Assembly (NCBI RefSeq): GCF_041435115.1
Contig: NZ_CP108046.1
Coordinates: 7,688,001 to 7,752,000, forward strand
DNA length: 64,000 nucleotides
Origin: Streptomyces sp. NBC_00289
GTDB lineage: Bacteria; Actinomycetota; Actinomycetes; Streptomycetales; Streptomycetaceae
Direction of reading: 5' to 3'
Part shown: one piece after another, positions 40,918 to 49,780 of the stretch
Numbering within the stretch: the first letter of the stretch is position 1
Layout: each line of letters opens with the position of its first letter
Position numbers and translations under genes: made by a program
Notes under the pieces: generated by a model
The model's input: the letters and a program-made list of their open reading frames with translations, nothing else
Database searches by the model: none
What the model was told of the DNA's origin: nothing

Positions 40918-42009
40918 ATGAGCGATGACCTGGTTCTGCACATGAAGGGTCGGGTCCTCGTCGGGCCCGAGGACGTCCGCGACGAGGTGTGGGTCGTCGA
41001 CGGCCGGATCTCCTACGACCGTCCCGCCGGGACCCGCGACGTCCGGACCGTCGAGGGCTGGGCCCTCCCCGGCCTCGTCGACGCCCACTGCCACGTGGGC
41101 CTCGGCGCCCACGGCCCCGTCGACGACGCGACGGCGGAGAAGCAGGCGCTCACCGACCGGGAAGCGGGCACCCTGCTCATCCGCGACGCGGGCTCACCCT
41201 CCGACACCCGCTGGACCGACGACCGCGAGGACCTCCCCCGGATCATCCGGGCCGGGCGGCACATCGCCCGCACCCGCCGATACATCCGGGGATACGCGCA
41301 CGAGATCGAGCCGGACGACCTGGTCGCGTACGTCGCCCGGGAGGCCCGGCGCGGCGACGGCTGGGTCAAGCTGGTGGGCGACTGGATCGACCGGGACCTC
41401 GGCGACCTGTCGGCCTGCTGGCCCGCGGACGCCTCGCGGGCGGCGATCGCGGAGGCGCACCGCCTCGGCGCCCGGGTCACCGCGCACTGCTTCGCCGAGG
41501 ACTCCCTGCGTGACCTGGTCGAGGCCGGCATCGACTGCGTCGAACACGCGACGGGCCTGACGGAGGAACTGATCCCCCTCTTCGTCGAACGCGGCGTCGC
41601 CATCGTCCCGACCCTGGTCAACATCGCGACCTTCCCGAAGCTCGCCGACGGCGGCCGGGCCAGGTACCCCCGCTGGTCGGCCCACATCCGGCGGCTCCAC
41701 GAACGCCGCTACGACACGGTCCGCGCGGCCTTCGACGCCGGCATCCCGGTCTTCGTCGGCACGGACGCGGGCGGCACCCTTCCGCACGGTCTGGTCGCGG
41801 CCGAGGTCGCGGAACTGGTCACGGCGGGCATCCCGGCTCAGGAGGCCCTCTCGGCGACGACCTGGGGCGCGCGCGAGTGGCTCGGCCGCCCTGGCCTGGA
41901 CGAGGGGGCACCGGCCGATCTGGTGGTCTACGAGAGCGACCCGCGGGCCGACGTGCGGGTGCTCGCGGCGCCACGGCGGGTGGTGCTCGACGGGAAGGTC
42001 GTGAGCTGA
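40918..42009 (+). CDS. Amidohydrolase-superfamily metal-dependent hydrolase
   Basis: A 363-residue TIM-barrel hydrolase. Metal ligands are visible as DAHCHVG (about 55-61, the HxH motif), RVTAHCFAED (His, about 186), CVEHATG (His, about 206) and GTDAGGTLPHG (catalytic Asp, about 282). The N- and C-terminal beta-sandwich of imidazolonepropionase/prolidase-like members is present. The ATG follows AAGGTGCGGGG, 18 bp after the ATPase gene, so it may be read through from the amino-acid importer and act on the imported compound (a cyclic amide or dipeptide is possible). Confidence 0.86.
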   Translation: MSDDLVLHMKGRVLVGPEDVRDEVWVVDGRISYDRPAGTRDVRTVEGWALPGLVDAHCHVGLGAHGPVDDATAEKQALTDREAGTLLIRDAGSPSDTRWTDDREDLPRIIRAGRHIARTRRYIRGYAHEIEPDDLVAYVAREARRGDGWVKLVGDWIDRDLGDLSACWPADASRAAIAEAHRLGARVTAHCFAEDSLRDLVEAGIDCVEHATGLTEELIPLFVERGVAIVPTLVNIATFPKLADGGRARYPRWSAHIRRLHERRYDTVRAAFDAGIPVFVGTDAGGTLPHGLVAAEVAELVTAGIPAQEALSATTWGAREWLGRPGLDEGAPADLVVYESDPRADVRVLAAPRRVVLDGKVVS

Positions 42010-42019
42010 GGGCGGTGGG

Positions 42020-42415
42020 GCGCGGAGCGCCGAAAAGACCGCGCTGACCGCCCAGTTGGACGGCGTCGACGGGGGCAGGGCGTTCAGCGTGCTGCGCGCC
42101 GACGTGGCCGAGGCGAGGGCGACGGTCACCGGCGACCGGGCCGAGGCGTCCACCCGGCTGGCCCATGCCGCGCTCCACGTTCCCGGTCTGCCGCTGCTGT
42201 CAGTCGTCGAGATCGGGGCGGTCAGGTCCACGGCGACCTGCGCGGCCGGCCGGACGCCGGTCGCCGCCGCGAACCTGCCGGGCTCTGTGACGGTGCTCGG
42301 CAAGAAGGTGACGCTGACCGCGGGCGGCCCGACCGACGTCAGGGTGCCCGGTGTCGGCGAGGTGCGGCTCGACCTGTCGAAGACCGAGACCACCTCGCGT
42401 ACGGCGGCCGCCACC
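42020..42415 (+). pseudogene. Internal fragment of a SCO1860-type LAETG-anchored surface protein
   Basis: One frame, open from near 42020, gives about 130 residues (EKTALTAQLDGVDGGRAFS, then VTVLGKKVTLTAGGPTDV and GEVRLDLSKTETTSRTAAA). From memory this matches the SCO1860 family of secreted, sortase-anchored proteins, a gene that lies beside the cobalamin genes in S. coelicolor. There is no start codon or signal peptide before it and no C-terminal anchor after it; similarity ends at about 42415. After a frame change, 42416-42535 reads DPHVLVTGASAVVGVDGDV and FPDGTRETVPRISD, which I cannot identify but which also looks like decayed coding sequence. Confidence 0.65.
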
Positions 42416-42526
42416 GTCTCACCGGCGACCCGCACGTCCTGGTCACGGGAGCGAGTGCGGTGGTCGGTGTCGACGGCGACGTGGAGATCCGCTTTCCGGA
42501 CGGCACCCGGGAGACGGTGCCCCGGA

Positions 42527-43603
42527 TCAGCGATGGGCCAGTGTCACGGCCCGGTCCAGCGCCTGGAGGAACGAGTTGACCGTGGTCCGGTCCCGGACCG
42601 CAAGCCGCAGCCAGTCCTCGCCCAGTCCCGGGAAGGTGTCCCCGCGGCGGACCGCGAAGCCGAGGTCACGCAGATGGCGGCGCACGGCGGCGGCCCGGGG
42701 GAGCCCCACGAGGACGAAGGGGCCCTCGGCCGGCTCCACGATCCGCAGCCCGTCCGAGGCGAACTCGGCGAGTCCCGCGACCAGATGGGCCCGGTCCGCG
42801 GCGACGCGGTGGGCCGCGTGCGCGGCCTCCGCCAGCGCCCGCGGCCCCATGCACGCCTCGGCCGCCGCGAGCGCCGGGGTGGACACCGGCCACAGCGGCT
42901 GCGCCCGCTCCAGCGCGGCGATCGTCTCCGGGTCGGCCAGCACGTACCCGATCCGCAGCCCGGCCAGCCCCCACGTCTTCGTCAGGCTGCGCAGGACGAC
43001 GAGTCCGGGCACGTCCGTCCGCCCGGCCAGCGCCTCCCGCTCGCCGGGCACCGCGTCCAGGAACGCCTCGTCGACCACCAACGTCCGCCCGGGACGCGCG
43101 AGTCGAGCGACGGCGGCGGCCGGGTGCAGGACGGACGTCGGGTTCGTGGGATTGCCCAGCACGACCAGGTCGGCGTCCTCGGGGACGGCCGCCGGATCCA
43201 GCCGGAAACCGTCCTGTGCCCGCAGCAGCACCCGGCCGACCGAGTGCCCGGCGTCCCGCAGCGCCGCCTCCGGCTCGGTGAACTGCGGGTGCACGACCAC
43301 CGGCCGCCGTACCTTCAGCGCCCGGGCGAGCAGCACGAAGGCCTCGGCCGCGCCCGCCGTCAGCAGCACCCGCTCCACCGGCAGCCGGTGCCGCGCCGCC
43401 ACCGCGGCCCGCGCGGAGCGCCCGTCGGGGTAGGCCGCCAGCGAGGTCAGCGACGCGGCGACGTGCTCGCGCAGCCACTCCGGGGGCGTGTCCGCGCGGA
43501 CGTTCACGGCGAGGTCGACGAGCGCCGAGCCGTCGTCGCGGACCTCGGCGTCACCGTGGTGGCGCAGGTCGTGGCCGCCCGTGCCGGGGTCCTCAGTGCG
43601 CAT
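42527..43603 (-). CDS. cobC: CobC-type PLP enzyme, L-threonine-O-3-phosphate decarboxylase-like (Rv2231c family)
   Basis: A 358-residue fold-type I aminotransferase-like protein. It has VLGNPTNPTSVLHP (about 163-176), VVDEAFLDA (PLP Asp, about 195) and the Schiff-base Lys in RSLTKTWGLAGLRIGY (about 223-238), as in histidinol-phosphate aminotransferase and CobD/CobC. In cobalamin synthesis this family makes (R)-1-amino-2-propanol phosphate for the nucleotide loop. It is the last gene of the cobM operon and overlaps cbiX by 11 bp. The ATG at 43603 was chosen because upstream sequence encodes the His-rich tail of CbiX in another frame. Confidence 0.88.
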   Translation of the reverse strand: MRTEDPGTGGHDLRHHGDAEVRDDGSALVDLAVNVRADTPPEWLREHVAASLTSLAAYPDGRSARAAVAARHRLPVERVLLTAGAAEAFVLLARALKVRRPVVVHPQFTEPEAALRDAGHSVGRVLLRAQDGFRLDPAAVPEDADLVVLGNPTNPTSVLHPAAAVARLARPGRTLVVDEAFLDAVPGEREALAGRTDVPGLVVLRSLTKTWGLAGLRIGYVLADPETIAALERAQPLWPVSTPALAAAEACMGPRALAEAAHAAHRVAADRAHLVAGLAEFASDGLRIVEPAEGPFVLVGLPRAAAVRRHLRDLGFAVRRGDTFPGLGEDWLRLAVRDRTTVNSFLQALDRAVTLAHR

Positions 43604-44522
43604 GGGAGTGGGCGTGGCCGTGTCCGTGGTGATGACCGTGCTGGTGGCCCTCGTCGTCGGGGTGGAAGTGCGGCTGCTGCGGCAGGCCCACCTTGTCCTC
43701 GAAGCCGGGCAGCGCGATGCGGTACACACAGGAGTCGCAGTTCATCCGCAGGTCGCCCCGCACCGCCTCCTCGTACCGCTCCATCACCAGGTCGAGCAGT
43801 TCGGGCTCCGGGCCGATCACGTCCGCGGACCGCACCTCGACCTCCGGATGCGCGGCCGCCCAGCCGTCGGTCTGCTGCCGGACCCGCTCCGGCAGGATGC
43901 CCGTGAACAGGAAGTACGGCAGGACGACGATCCGCCGCGCGCCCAGCTTCAGGCACCGGTCCAGACCGCTCGGCACGTCCGGCGCGGCCAGCGACACGAA
44001 CGCCGTCTCCACGCCCGCGTACCCGCGCCCCTCCCACAGCAGCCGCGCCGCCTTGTGCACCTCGGCGTTGGCGTCCGGGTCGGTCGAGCCGCGCCCGACC
44101 AGCAGCACGGTCACGTCGGCCCGGTCGGCGGGCGTCCGCGTGCCGCCGCCCAGCGCCTCGTCCAGCCGCCGTTCCAGGACGGACAGCAGCGACGGGTGCG
44201 GGCCCAGCGGACGCCCGTACGTGTAGGAGATCCCGGGGTGGCGCTCCTGCTCGCGGGAGAGCGCCGCCGGGATGTCCCCCTTGGCGTGCCCGGCGGACAC
44301 CAGCATCAGCGGCACGGCGGCGAACCGCCGTACGCCCCGCTCCACCAGTTCGGCGACGGCCTCGCCGAGCGGCGGCGGGGACAGCTCGATGAAGCCGCCC
44401 GCGACGGGCAGTTCGGGACGGCGCAGCGCCAGCTCCCGCACGAAGGCGCGGAACGCCTCGGCCCCGGCCTCGTCCCGGGTGCCGTGGCCGGCGATGAGCA
44501 GGGCGGGCGGCGGGGTGGTCAC
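43593..44522 (-). CDS. cbiX: Sirohydrochlorin chelatase-like CbiX with His-rich C-terminus
   Basis: A 309-residue type II chelatase: two repeated CbiX halves (start LIAGHGTRDEAGAEAF with His14; second half LLVGRGSTDPDANAEV, where the catalytic His is replaced by Arg). A C-terminal extension follows. The extension has CDSCVYRIALPGFEDK, a Cys-x-x-Cys site, and then a tail with 12 His in 25 residues. It should insert Co2+ (or another metal) into sirohydrochlorin, with the tail storing or sensing metal. The GTG start overlaps the cobH stop. Confidence 0.9.
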   Translation of the reverse strand: MTTPPPALLIAGHGTRDEAGAEAFRAFVRELALRRPELPVAGGFIELSPPPLGEAVAELVERGVRRFAAVPLMLVSAGHAKGDIPAALSREQERHPGISYTYGRPLGPHPSLLSVLERRLDEALGGGTRTPADRADVTVLLVGRGSTDPDANAEVHKAARLLWEGRGYAGVETAFVSLAAPDVPSGLDRCLKLGARRIVVLPYFLFTGILPERVRQQTDGWAAAHPEVEVRSADVIGPEPELLDLVMERYEEAVRGDLRMNCDSCVYRIALPGFEDKVGLPQQPHFHPDDEGHQHGHHHGHGHAHSHAH

Positions 44523-45127
44523 GATGTCTCCTCGGAGGTATTCGAGCGCTCGGCAGGCGAAGCGGTGGTGTACAGCAGGGCGTTGAGTGCGGCGGCGGCG
44601 ACCGCCGAGCCACCCTTCTCGGACACGTTGCTCACGGCGGGCAGTCCGCTCTCGCGCAACGCGGCCTTGGACTCGGCCGCGCCGACGAAGCCGACGGGCA
44701 GGCCGATGACGAGTGCGGGGGAGGCGTCGAGGGTCAGCAGCTCCTCCAGCGCGGTCGGGGCGCAGCCGATCACCCAGAGCGCGCCGGGGCCGACCTCCTC
44801 GTACGCGAGGCGGATCGCGTGGGCCGAACGGGTCAGCCCCGGCCCGGACCTGGCGTCCCTGAGCCGGCAGACGGTCTCGCGCCGGGTGATCCCGGCCGCG
44901 ACCATCTCCACGTCCACGACGACGGGCGCCCCCTCGTGCAGGGCCCTGTGCGCCTTCTCCAGCACACCCTCGTCGATGACCAGGTCGGTCGCGTAGTCGA
45001 GGTCGGCCGCGGAGTGCACGACCCGCTCCACGACGGCCCGGGTCAGCGGCGGGAAGTGCGAGGTGTCCAGGCGGGCGCGCAGCCGCCGGAAGGACTCCTG
45101 CTCGATGGGATGGACCACACGGTTCAC
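44519..45127 (-). CDS. cobH: Precorrin-8X methylmutase
   Basis: A 202-residue enzyme that moves the C11 methyl to C12, giving hydrogenobyrinate or its cobalt form. Family patterns include IEQESFRRLRARLD (about 8-21), ERVVHSAADLDYA with the catalytic His, ALWVIGCAPTALEEL and GLPVGFVGAAESK (about 155-167). The length fits CobH/CbiC. The GTG start overlaps the stop of the upstream gene (GTGA) and its own stop overlaps the cbiX start, so it is tightly coupled. Confidence 0.95.
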   Translation of the reverse strand: MNRVVHPIEQESFRRLRARLDTSHFPPLTRAVVERVVHSAADLDYATDLVIDEGVLEKAHRALHEGAPVVVDVEMVAAGITRRETVCRLRDARSGPGLTRSAHAIRLAYEEVGPGALWVIGCAPTALEELLTLDASPALVIGLPVGFVGAAESKAALRESGLPAVSNVSEKGGSAVAAAALNALLYTTASPAERSNTSEETS

Positions 45128-46815
45128 TGGGCGCCCTCCTGCGATTCCTGCCAGCGGTAGCCGCGCGGGGTCACCATGCGCCCCGCGATGTCCCGGGTCG
45201 CGGTGTTGCCCACCGTCACGACCGTCATCATGTCGACCGTCGTCGGGTCGAGGCCGGCCAGTGTGGTCAGCCGCCCCGACTCGTCCGGACGTGACGCGTT
45301 GCGTACGACCCCGACCGGCGTCGTCGGCTCCCGGTGTTCCGCGAGGATCGCGAGCGCCTTCGGCAGCTGCCAGTCCCGGCCCCGGCTGCGCGGGTTGTAG
45401 AACGTCACGACGATGTCCGCCTCGGCCGCCGCCCGCACCCGCCGCTCGATGACCTCCCAGGGTGTGTGCAGGTCGGACAGGCTGATCGACACGTGGTCGT
45501 GACCCAGCGGGGCGCCGAGGATCGCGGCGGCCGCGAGCGCGGCGGTGACCCCGGGCACCCCGATCACGTCGATGTCGTCGGAGGCCTCGGCGAGCGCGGG
45601 GGAGGCCATGGCGTACACGCCCGCGTCCCCGCTGCCGATCAGCGCCACGGCCTGACCCTTCCGCGCCTCCGCGACGGCCGTTCGGGCCCGCTCCTCCTCG
45701 GCGCCGAGCCCGGACTCCAGGACGCGGGTGCCGGGCCGCAGCAGGTCGCGGATCTGGTCGACGTACTGGTCGAGGCCGACGAGCACGGAGGCGCGTCGCA
45801 GTTCCGCCTTCGCGCGGGGCGTCAGCAGGTCCCGGGCGCCGGGGCCGAGCCCGACGACCGCGAGCCGCCCGCGGGCCGGCCGGCGTACGACGGCACAGGT
45901 CGCCATCGCGGGACTCGCGGCCGACTTGCGCTTGGGGACGAGGAGTTCTCCGCCCCGTACCAGCGCGGCGGCCTCCGCGACGGACGGCGTGCCGACGGCG
46001 GCCAGCGGCGCGGCGGAGGGGTTGGGCACCTCGACCTCCGACAACCGCTCCGCGGAGTGGGTGACGAGGGGTACGCCCAGGCGCGCGGCGGCCTCCACGA
46101 TGCCGGGCTCCCCGGCCTTGGCGTCGACGGTGGCGAGCTCGGCCACGCTGCGGGCGGACAGCCCCGCGTCCCGCAACGCCCCCTCGATCAGCGCGAGCAC
46201 CTCGTCGGCCGGGGCGCCCTTGGAGGCGCCGACGCCGACGACGAGCGTGGGCGGCCGGAGCACGACCTCGTGCGCGGCGGGCTCGACGAGACGGTCCGTC
46301 ACGCGGATCGCGTACGTTCCCGCGTCCGTGACCCGCAGCGGGGGCAGCGGCCAGGCCGACTCCGCCTTCAGCGCCACCGGTTCGCCGTCGAGCATGGCCC
46401 GGGAGACCCCGGCGACATCCCCTTCGACCGGAAGCCCCAGCGTGTCCAGGCCCGGCACCCCCACGGCGTCCGTCGCCGTCGTCACCACGGGCTCGGCTCC
46501 CAGCAACTCGCCTACCTCCAGGGCGAGTTCGTTGGCGCCTCCCGCGTGCCCGCCCACCAGCGACACGGCGAACCGGCCGCCCTCGTCGACGCACACCACA
46601 CCCGGGTCGGACGCCTTGTCGGCCAGCAGGGGGGCCACGAGCCGTACGACCGCGCCGGTGGCGAGGAAGCACACGAGCTGCTCACACTCGGCGAACGCCC
46701 GCCGTACGGCGTCCCCGACCGGGCCGTCGTACACCCTGGTCCGGGAGGGCCACGCGGCGGCCAGCCGGTCCCGCGCAGCCGCCCCCGCCACGGTGGCGGA
46801 AATGAGGCCGATCAC
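45124..46815 (-). CDS. cobJ: CbiG-CobJ/CbiH fusion: cobalt-precorrin-5A hydrolase plus precorrin-3B C17-methyltransferase
   Basis: A 563-residue bifunctional protein. The first 320 residues are CbiG-like (VCFLATGAVVRLVAPLLADKASDPGVV split over about 48-75; SLVGGHAGGANELA; then VVGVGASKGAPADEV), the hydrolase that opens the delta-lactone in the anaerobic route. Residues about 325-563 are a tetrapyrrole methylase (VVGLGPGARDLLTPRA, ALIGSGDAGVYAMA, FYNPRSRGRDWQL) of the CobJ/CbiH type that performs ring contraction and C17 methylation. Fusion of these two is common in actinobacteria. GTGA overlaps bound it on both sides. Confidence 0.92.
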   Translation of the reverse strand: MIGLISATVAGAAARDRLAAAWPSRTRVYDGPVGDAVRRAFAECEQLVCFLATGAVVRLVAPLLADKASDPGVVCVDEGGRFAVSLVGGHAGGANELALEVGELLGAEPVVTTATDAVGVPGLDTLGLPVEGDVAGVSRAMLDGEPVALKAESAWPLPPLRVTDAGTYAIRVTDRLVEPAAHEVVLRPPTLVVGVGASKGAPADEVLALIEGALRDAGLSARSVAELATVDAKAGEPGIVEAAARLGVPLVTHSAERLSEVEVPNPSAAPLAAVGTPSVAEAAALVRGGELLVPKRKSAASPAMATCAVVRRPARGRLAVVGLGPGARDLLTPRAKAELRRASVLVGLDQYVDQIRDLLRPGTRVLESGLGAEEERARTAVAEARKGQAVALIGSGDAGVYAMASPALAEASDDIDVIGVPGVTAALAAAAILGAPLGHDHVSISLSDLHTPWEVIERRVRAAAEADIVVTFYNPRSRGRDWQLPKALAILAEHREPTTPVGVVRNASRPDESGRLTTLAGLDPTTVDMMTVVTVGNTATRDIAGRMVTPRGYRWQESQEGAQ

Positions 46816-48059
46816 TGAGCAACTCCTTTGCTGTCGGTACTCGCCGGGGGTCTGACGCCCCACAGCAGGAAAACGGGATTGGTCGCCGCGAGCCGGGTCA
46901 CGTCACCCGGCAGCGGCGCGAGCCGGGACGACTGCAACAGCACCCCGTCGCAGGCGAATCCGGCGCAGGTCAGCGCCTCGCGCACGGCCGGCACCCGGTC
47001 GAGCGCGGCCAGGGCGACCACGACGGTTCGCCGTGCCCGCCGCGCGCACGCCGTGACGATCGCGGGCAGTTCACGTCCTCCGCCGCCGACGAACACGGCG
47101 TCGGGGTCGTCGAGGTCGGACAGCACGGTGGGCGCCGCCCCGTGCACGGCTCGCACGTCCACCCCGTGGGCGGCCGCGTTGGCCCGGATCCGCTCGACAC
47201 CGTCCCGGGTCTTCTCGACCGCGGTGACGGCGGCGCCGAGCCGCGCGCACTCGACCGCCACGGACCCGGAGCCGGCCCCCACGTCCCAGACCAGGTCGCC
47301 CGGCCGGGGGCCGAGCCGGGCCAGCGCCAGCGCCCGCACCTCGAACTTGGTGATCATCGAGTCGCGGTGGGTGAACTCGGCCTCGTCCAGGGCCCATCCG
47401 GCGGGACCGGGCGGCAGGCCCGCGACCGTGCGGACGCCACCCGGCGCCCGCGTCTCGTCCAGGCAGAGCACCACGTTCACGCCCGTGCCCCAGTCACGGG
47501 CGGCGGCCGCGGCCGGCGACACCCGCTCGACGCGTTCGTGCCCGGGGTCGCCCAGCGCGGAGGCGACGACCAGGACCCGCCCGCCGGAGGCGCGGGCGAG
47601 CGCGGCACCGAGCTCCGCGGGTCCAGCCCCCGGCCCCGTCAGGACCGCGACCTTCGGCCGGGCCCGGCACACGTTGACGGCCGTGCGCAGATCCCGCCCG
47701 TGCGCGCTGACCACCACGGCGTCGTCCCAGGTCAGTCCGATCCGTGCGAAGGCGGCGGCGACGGAGGACACCCCGGGCCGCACGTCCAGCCGGTCCGCCC
47801 CGAACCGCTCCGCCAGCACCCGCACGATCCCGAAGAACCCGGGGTCCCCGGAGGCCAGCACGACGACCGGTTCCCGCTTGTCCAGATACCGCTCGATGGT
47901 GTCCAGTGCCGGAGCGAGCGGCCCGAGGACGACGCGCTCCGCCCCCTCCGGCAGCGCGGCGGCCGCCAGATGCCGCCGGCCGCCCACCACCAGCCGGGCC
48001 CCGCCCAGCGCCTCCGCGGCGACCGGCGCCCCCGTCCCCGTACCGACGACCGTGATCAT
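46812..48059 (-). CDS. cobL: Precorrin-6Y C5,15-methyltransferase (decarboxylating), CbiET/CobL
   Basis: A 415-residue fusion. The N-terminal CbiE methylase (about 1-205) has LASGDPGFFGIVRVLAE, and the C-terminal CbiT Rossmann methyltransferase (about 225-405) has VWDVGAGSGSVAVECARLG and FVGGGGRELPAIV. Together they methylate C5 and C15 and remove the acetate carboxyl. HRDSMITKFEVRALALARL is the conserved joint before CbiT. It is coupled by ATGA to cobM upstream and GTGA to the cbiG-cobJ gene downstream. Confidence 0.94.
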   Translation of the reverse strand: MITVVGTGTGAPVAAEALGGARLVVGGRRHLAAAALPEGAERVVLGPLAPALDTIERYLDKREPVVVLASGDPGFFGIVRVLAERFGADRLDVRPGVSSVAAAFARIGLTWDDAVVVSAHGRDLRTAVNVCRARPKVAVLTGPGAGPAELGAALARASGGRVLVVASALGDPGHERVERVSPAAAAARDWGTGVNVVLCLDETRAPGGVRTVAGLPPGPAGWALDEAEFTHRDSMITKFEVRALALARLGPRPGDLVWDVGAGSGSVAVECARLGAAVTAVEKTRDGVERIRANAAAHGVDVRAVHGAAPTVLSDLDDPDAVFVGGGGRELPAIVTACARRARRTVVVALAALDRVPAVREALTCAGFACDGVLLQSSRLAPLPGDVTRLAATNPVFLLWGVRPPASTDSKGVAQ

Positions 48060-48874
48060 GTGCTCGCACCCCGCGCGCGCAGGGCCCTGCGGGCCTCCGG
48101 GTCGGCCTTGCGGTACCCGTGGAAGTGGCCGGGGTGGTAGAGGTGCGAACGGGTGCCGTGCGCCCCGAGGGCGGGGCCGACCAGGAAGAGCGTGTGCTTC
48201 CAGAGCTTGTGCTCCTTGACCGTCTCCTCCAGCGTGGCGATCGTGCACCGCACGACCAGCTCCTCCGGCCAGGTCGCCTGATAGGCGACGACGACCGGCG
48301 TGTCCGTCGGGTAGCCGCCCTCCAGCAGCTCCCGCACCAGCTGTCCGCTGCGGGCGGCCGACAGGAACAGCGCCATGGTCGTGCCGTGCTTGGCGAACTC
48401 GCGGACCTCCTCCCCGGGCGGCATCGGCGTCTTGCCGCCGCCGAGCCGGGTGAGGATCACCGACTGCGCCACCTCGGGAATGGTCAGCTCGCGCTGCACG
48501 AGGGCGGCGACGGCGGAGAAGGCGGAGACGCCGGGGACCACCTCCGTCTCGACGCCGAGTTCCGCGCACCGGTCGAGCTGTTCCTGCGTGCCGCCCCACA
48601 GCGCCGGGTCGCCGGAGTGGATCCGGGCCACCCGCAGCCCCGTCTCGCGGGCGCGCCGGTACACGGCGACGACGTCCTCCAGGGACATGGTCGCCGAGTC
48701 GAGGATCTCGGCGCCCTCGCGCGCGTGCTCGAGGACCTCCGCCTGGACCAGACTGGCGGCCCAGATCACGACGTCGGCCTCGGCGATGGCACGCGCGGCA
48801 CGGAACGTCAGCAGATCGGCGGCGCCGGGGCCGGCACCGACGAAGGTCACCTTGCCGGCGGGGGCATCGGCCAT
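48056..48874 (-). CDS. cobM: Precorrin-4 C11-methyltransferase
   Basis: A 272-residue SAM-dependent tetrapyrrole methylase. It starts VTFVGAGPGAADLLT and contains IHSGDPALWGGTQEQLD (about 98-114) and LTRLGGGKTPMPPGEEV (about 155-171), the last being diagnostic for CobM/CbiF. It methylates C11. As first gene of the operon its ATG (48872-48874) has GAGAGGA upstream. The 142-bp divergent space shared with the ZIP gene shows no cobalamin riboswitch, so this operon is controlled differently from cbiB-cobI. Confidence 0.95.
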   Translation of the reverse strand: MADAPAGKVTFVGAGPGAADLLTFRAARAIAEADVVIWAASLVQAEVLEHAREGAEILDSATMSLEDVVAVYRRARETGLRVARIHSGDPALWGGTQEQLDRCAELGVETEVVPGVSAFSAVAALVQRELTIPEVAQSVILTRLGGGKTPMPPGEEVREFAKHGTTMALFLSAARSGQLVRELLEGGYPTDTPVVVAYQATWPEELVVRCTIATLEETVKEHKLWKHTLFLVGPALGAHGTRSHLYHPGHFHGYRKADPEARRALRARGAST

Positions 48875-49016
48875 GGGAACGGTCCTCTCTAGCAAAGGTC
48901 TTACGGCATTTCGCATGGGTTTGCGGGGTTCTGTGCGGTATTGCGAGGCGTTACGGGTGGTGCGGAAGTCGGTGCCGGATGTGCGTGAAGGGGCTCCGAT
49001 CGGATAGCAAGGGCGT

Positions 49017-49769
49017 ATGGCGGTCCTCGTCGCGCTCGGCGCGTTCCTGATGACGCTGGCCGGCGGCTGGACGGCACAGCGTGTGACCGACCGCCGTCAC
49101 CTGGTCCTCGGCCTTGCCGGTGGCCTGATGCTGGGCGTGGTCGGCCTGGATCTGCTGCCGGAGGCGCTGGAGGCGGCCGGCACCGAGGTCTTCGGCGTAC
49201 CGGCGGCGCTGCTGCTGTTCGTGGGCGGCTTCCTGCTGGCCCATCTGGTGGAACGTCTGCTGGCCGTCCAGCAGGTCGCGCACGGCGGCGAGGAGACCGT
49301 TCCCACGGCCGGCCGCTCCCGTGACGACCGGGCGCCGGAGGTGGGGCTGACGGCGGCGGCCGCGATGGTCGGCCACAGCGCCATGGACGGTGTGGCGATC
49401 GGCGCCGCGTTCCAGGTCGGCGGCGGCATGGGCACCGCGGTCGCCCTCGCCGTGGTCGCCCACGACTTCGCGGACGGCTTCAACACGTACACGATCACGA
49501 GCCTGTACGGGAACGCCCGCCGCAAGGCGCTCGCGATGCTGTTCGCGGACGCCGTGGCGCCGATGGTGGGCGCGGCCTCCACCCTGTTCTTCACCATCCC
49601 GGAGCAGCTGCTCGGCGGCTATCTCGGCCTGTTCGGCGGCGCGCTCCTCTACCTCGCCGCCGCCGAGATCCTGCCCGAGGCCCACCACGAACACCCGGCC
49701 CGTTCCACGGTGCTGTGCACGGTGGCGGGCGTCGGGTTCATCTGGCTGGTGGTGGGCCTCGCCGGATGA
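49017..49769 (+). CDS. ZIP-family metal transporter
   Basis: A 250-residue membrane protein with eight hydrophobic segments. The ZIP metal-path motifs appear in spans 4 and 5: MVGHSAMDGVAIGAAF (about 120-135) and VVAHDFADGFNTY (about 147-159), with a His-rich loop PEAHHEHP near residue 223. The usual HNxPEG/HxxPE glutamates are replaced by Asp, which may shift metal preference. It lies between the two cobalamin operons, divergent from cobM and convergent with cobI. Cobalt or zinc uptake for the pathway is a reasonable inference but not proven. Confidence 0.88.
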   Translation: MAVLVALGAFLMTLAGGWTAQRVTDRRHLVLGLAGGLMLGVVGLDLLPEALEAAGTEVFGVPAALLLFVGGFLLAHLVERLLAVQQVAHGGEETVPTAGRSRDDRAPEVGLTAAAAMVGHSAMDGVAIGAAFQVGGGMGTAVALAVVAHDFADGFNTYTITSLYGNARRKALAMLFADAVAPMVGAASTLFFTIPEQLLGGYLGLFGGALLYLAAAEILPEAHHEHPARSTVLCTVAGVGFIWLVVGLAG

Positions 49770-49780
49770 CCGGCGGGCGG

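Noticed and set aside
48875..49016. A second cobalamin riboswitch upstream of cobM
   Set aside because: I looked for the B12-box core (GCCACTG) on the cobM strand and did not find it in this 142-bp space.
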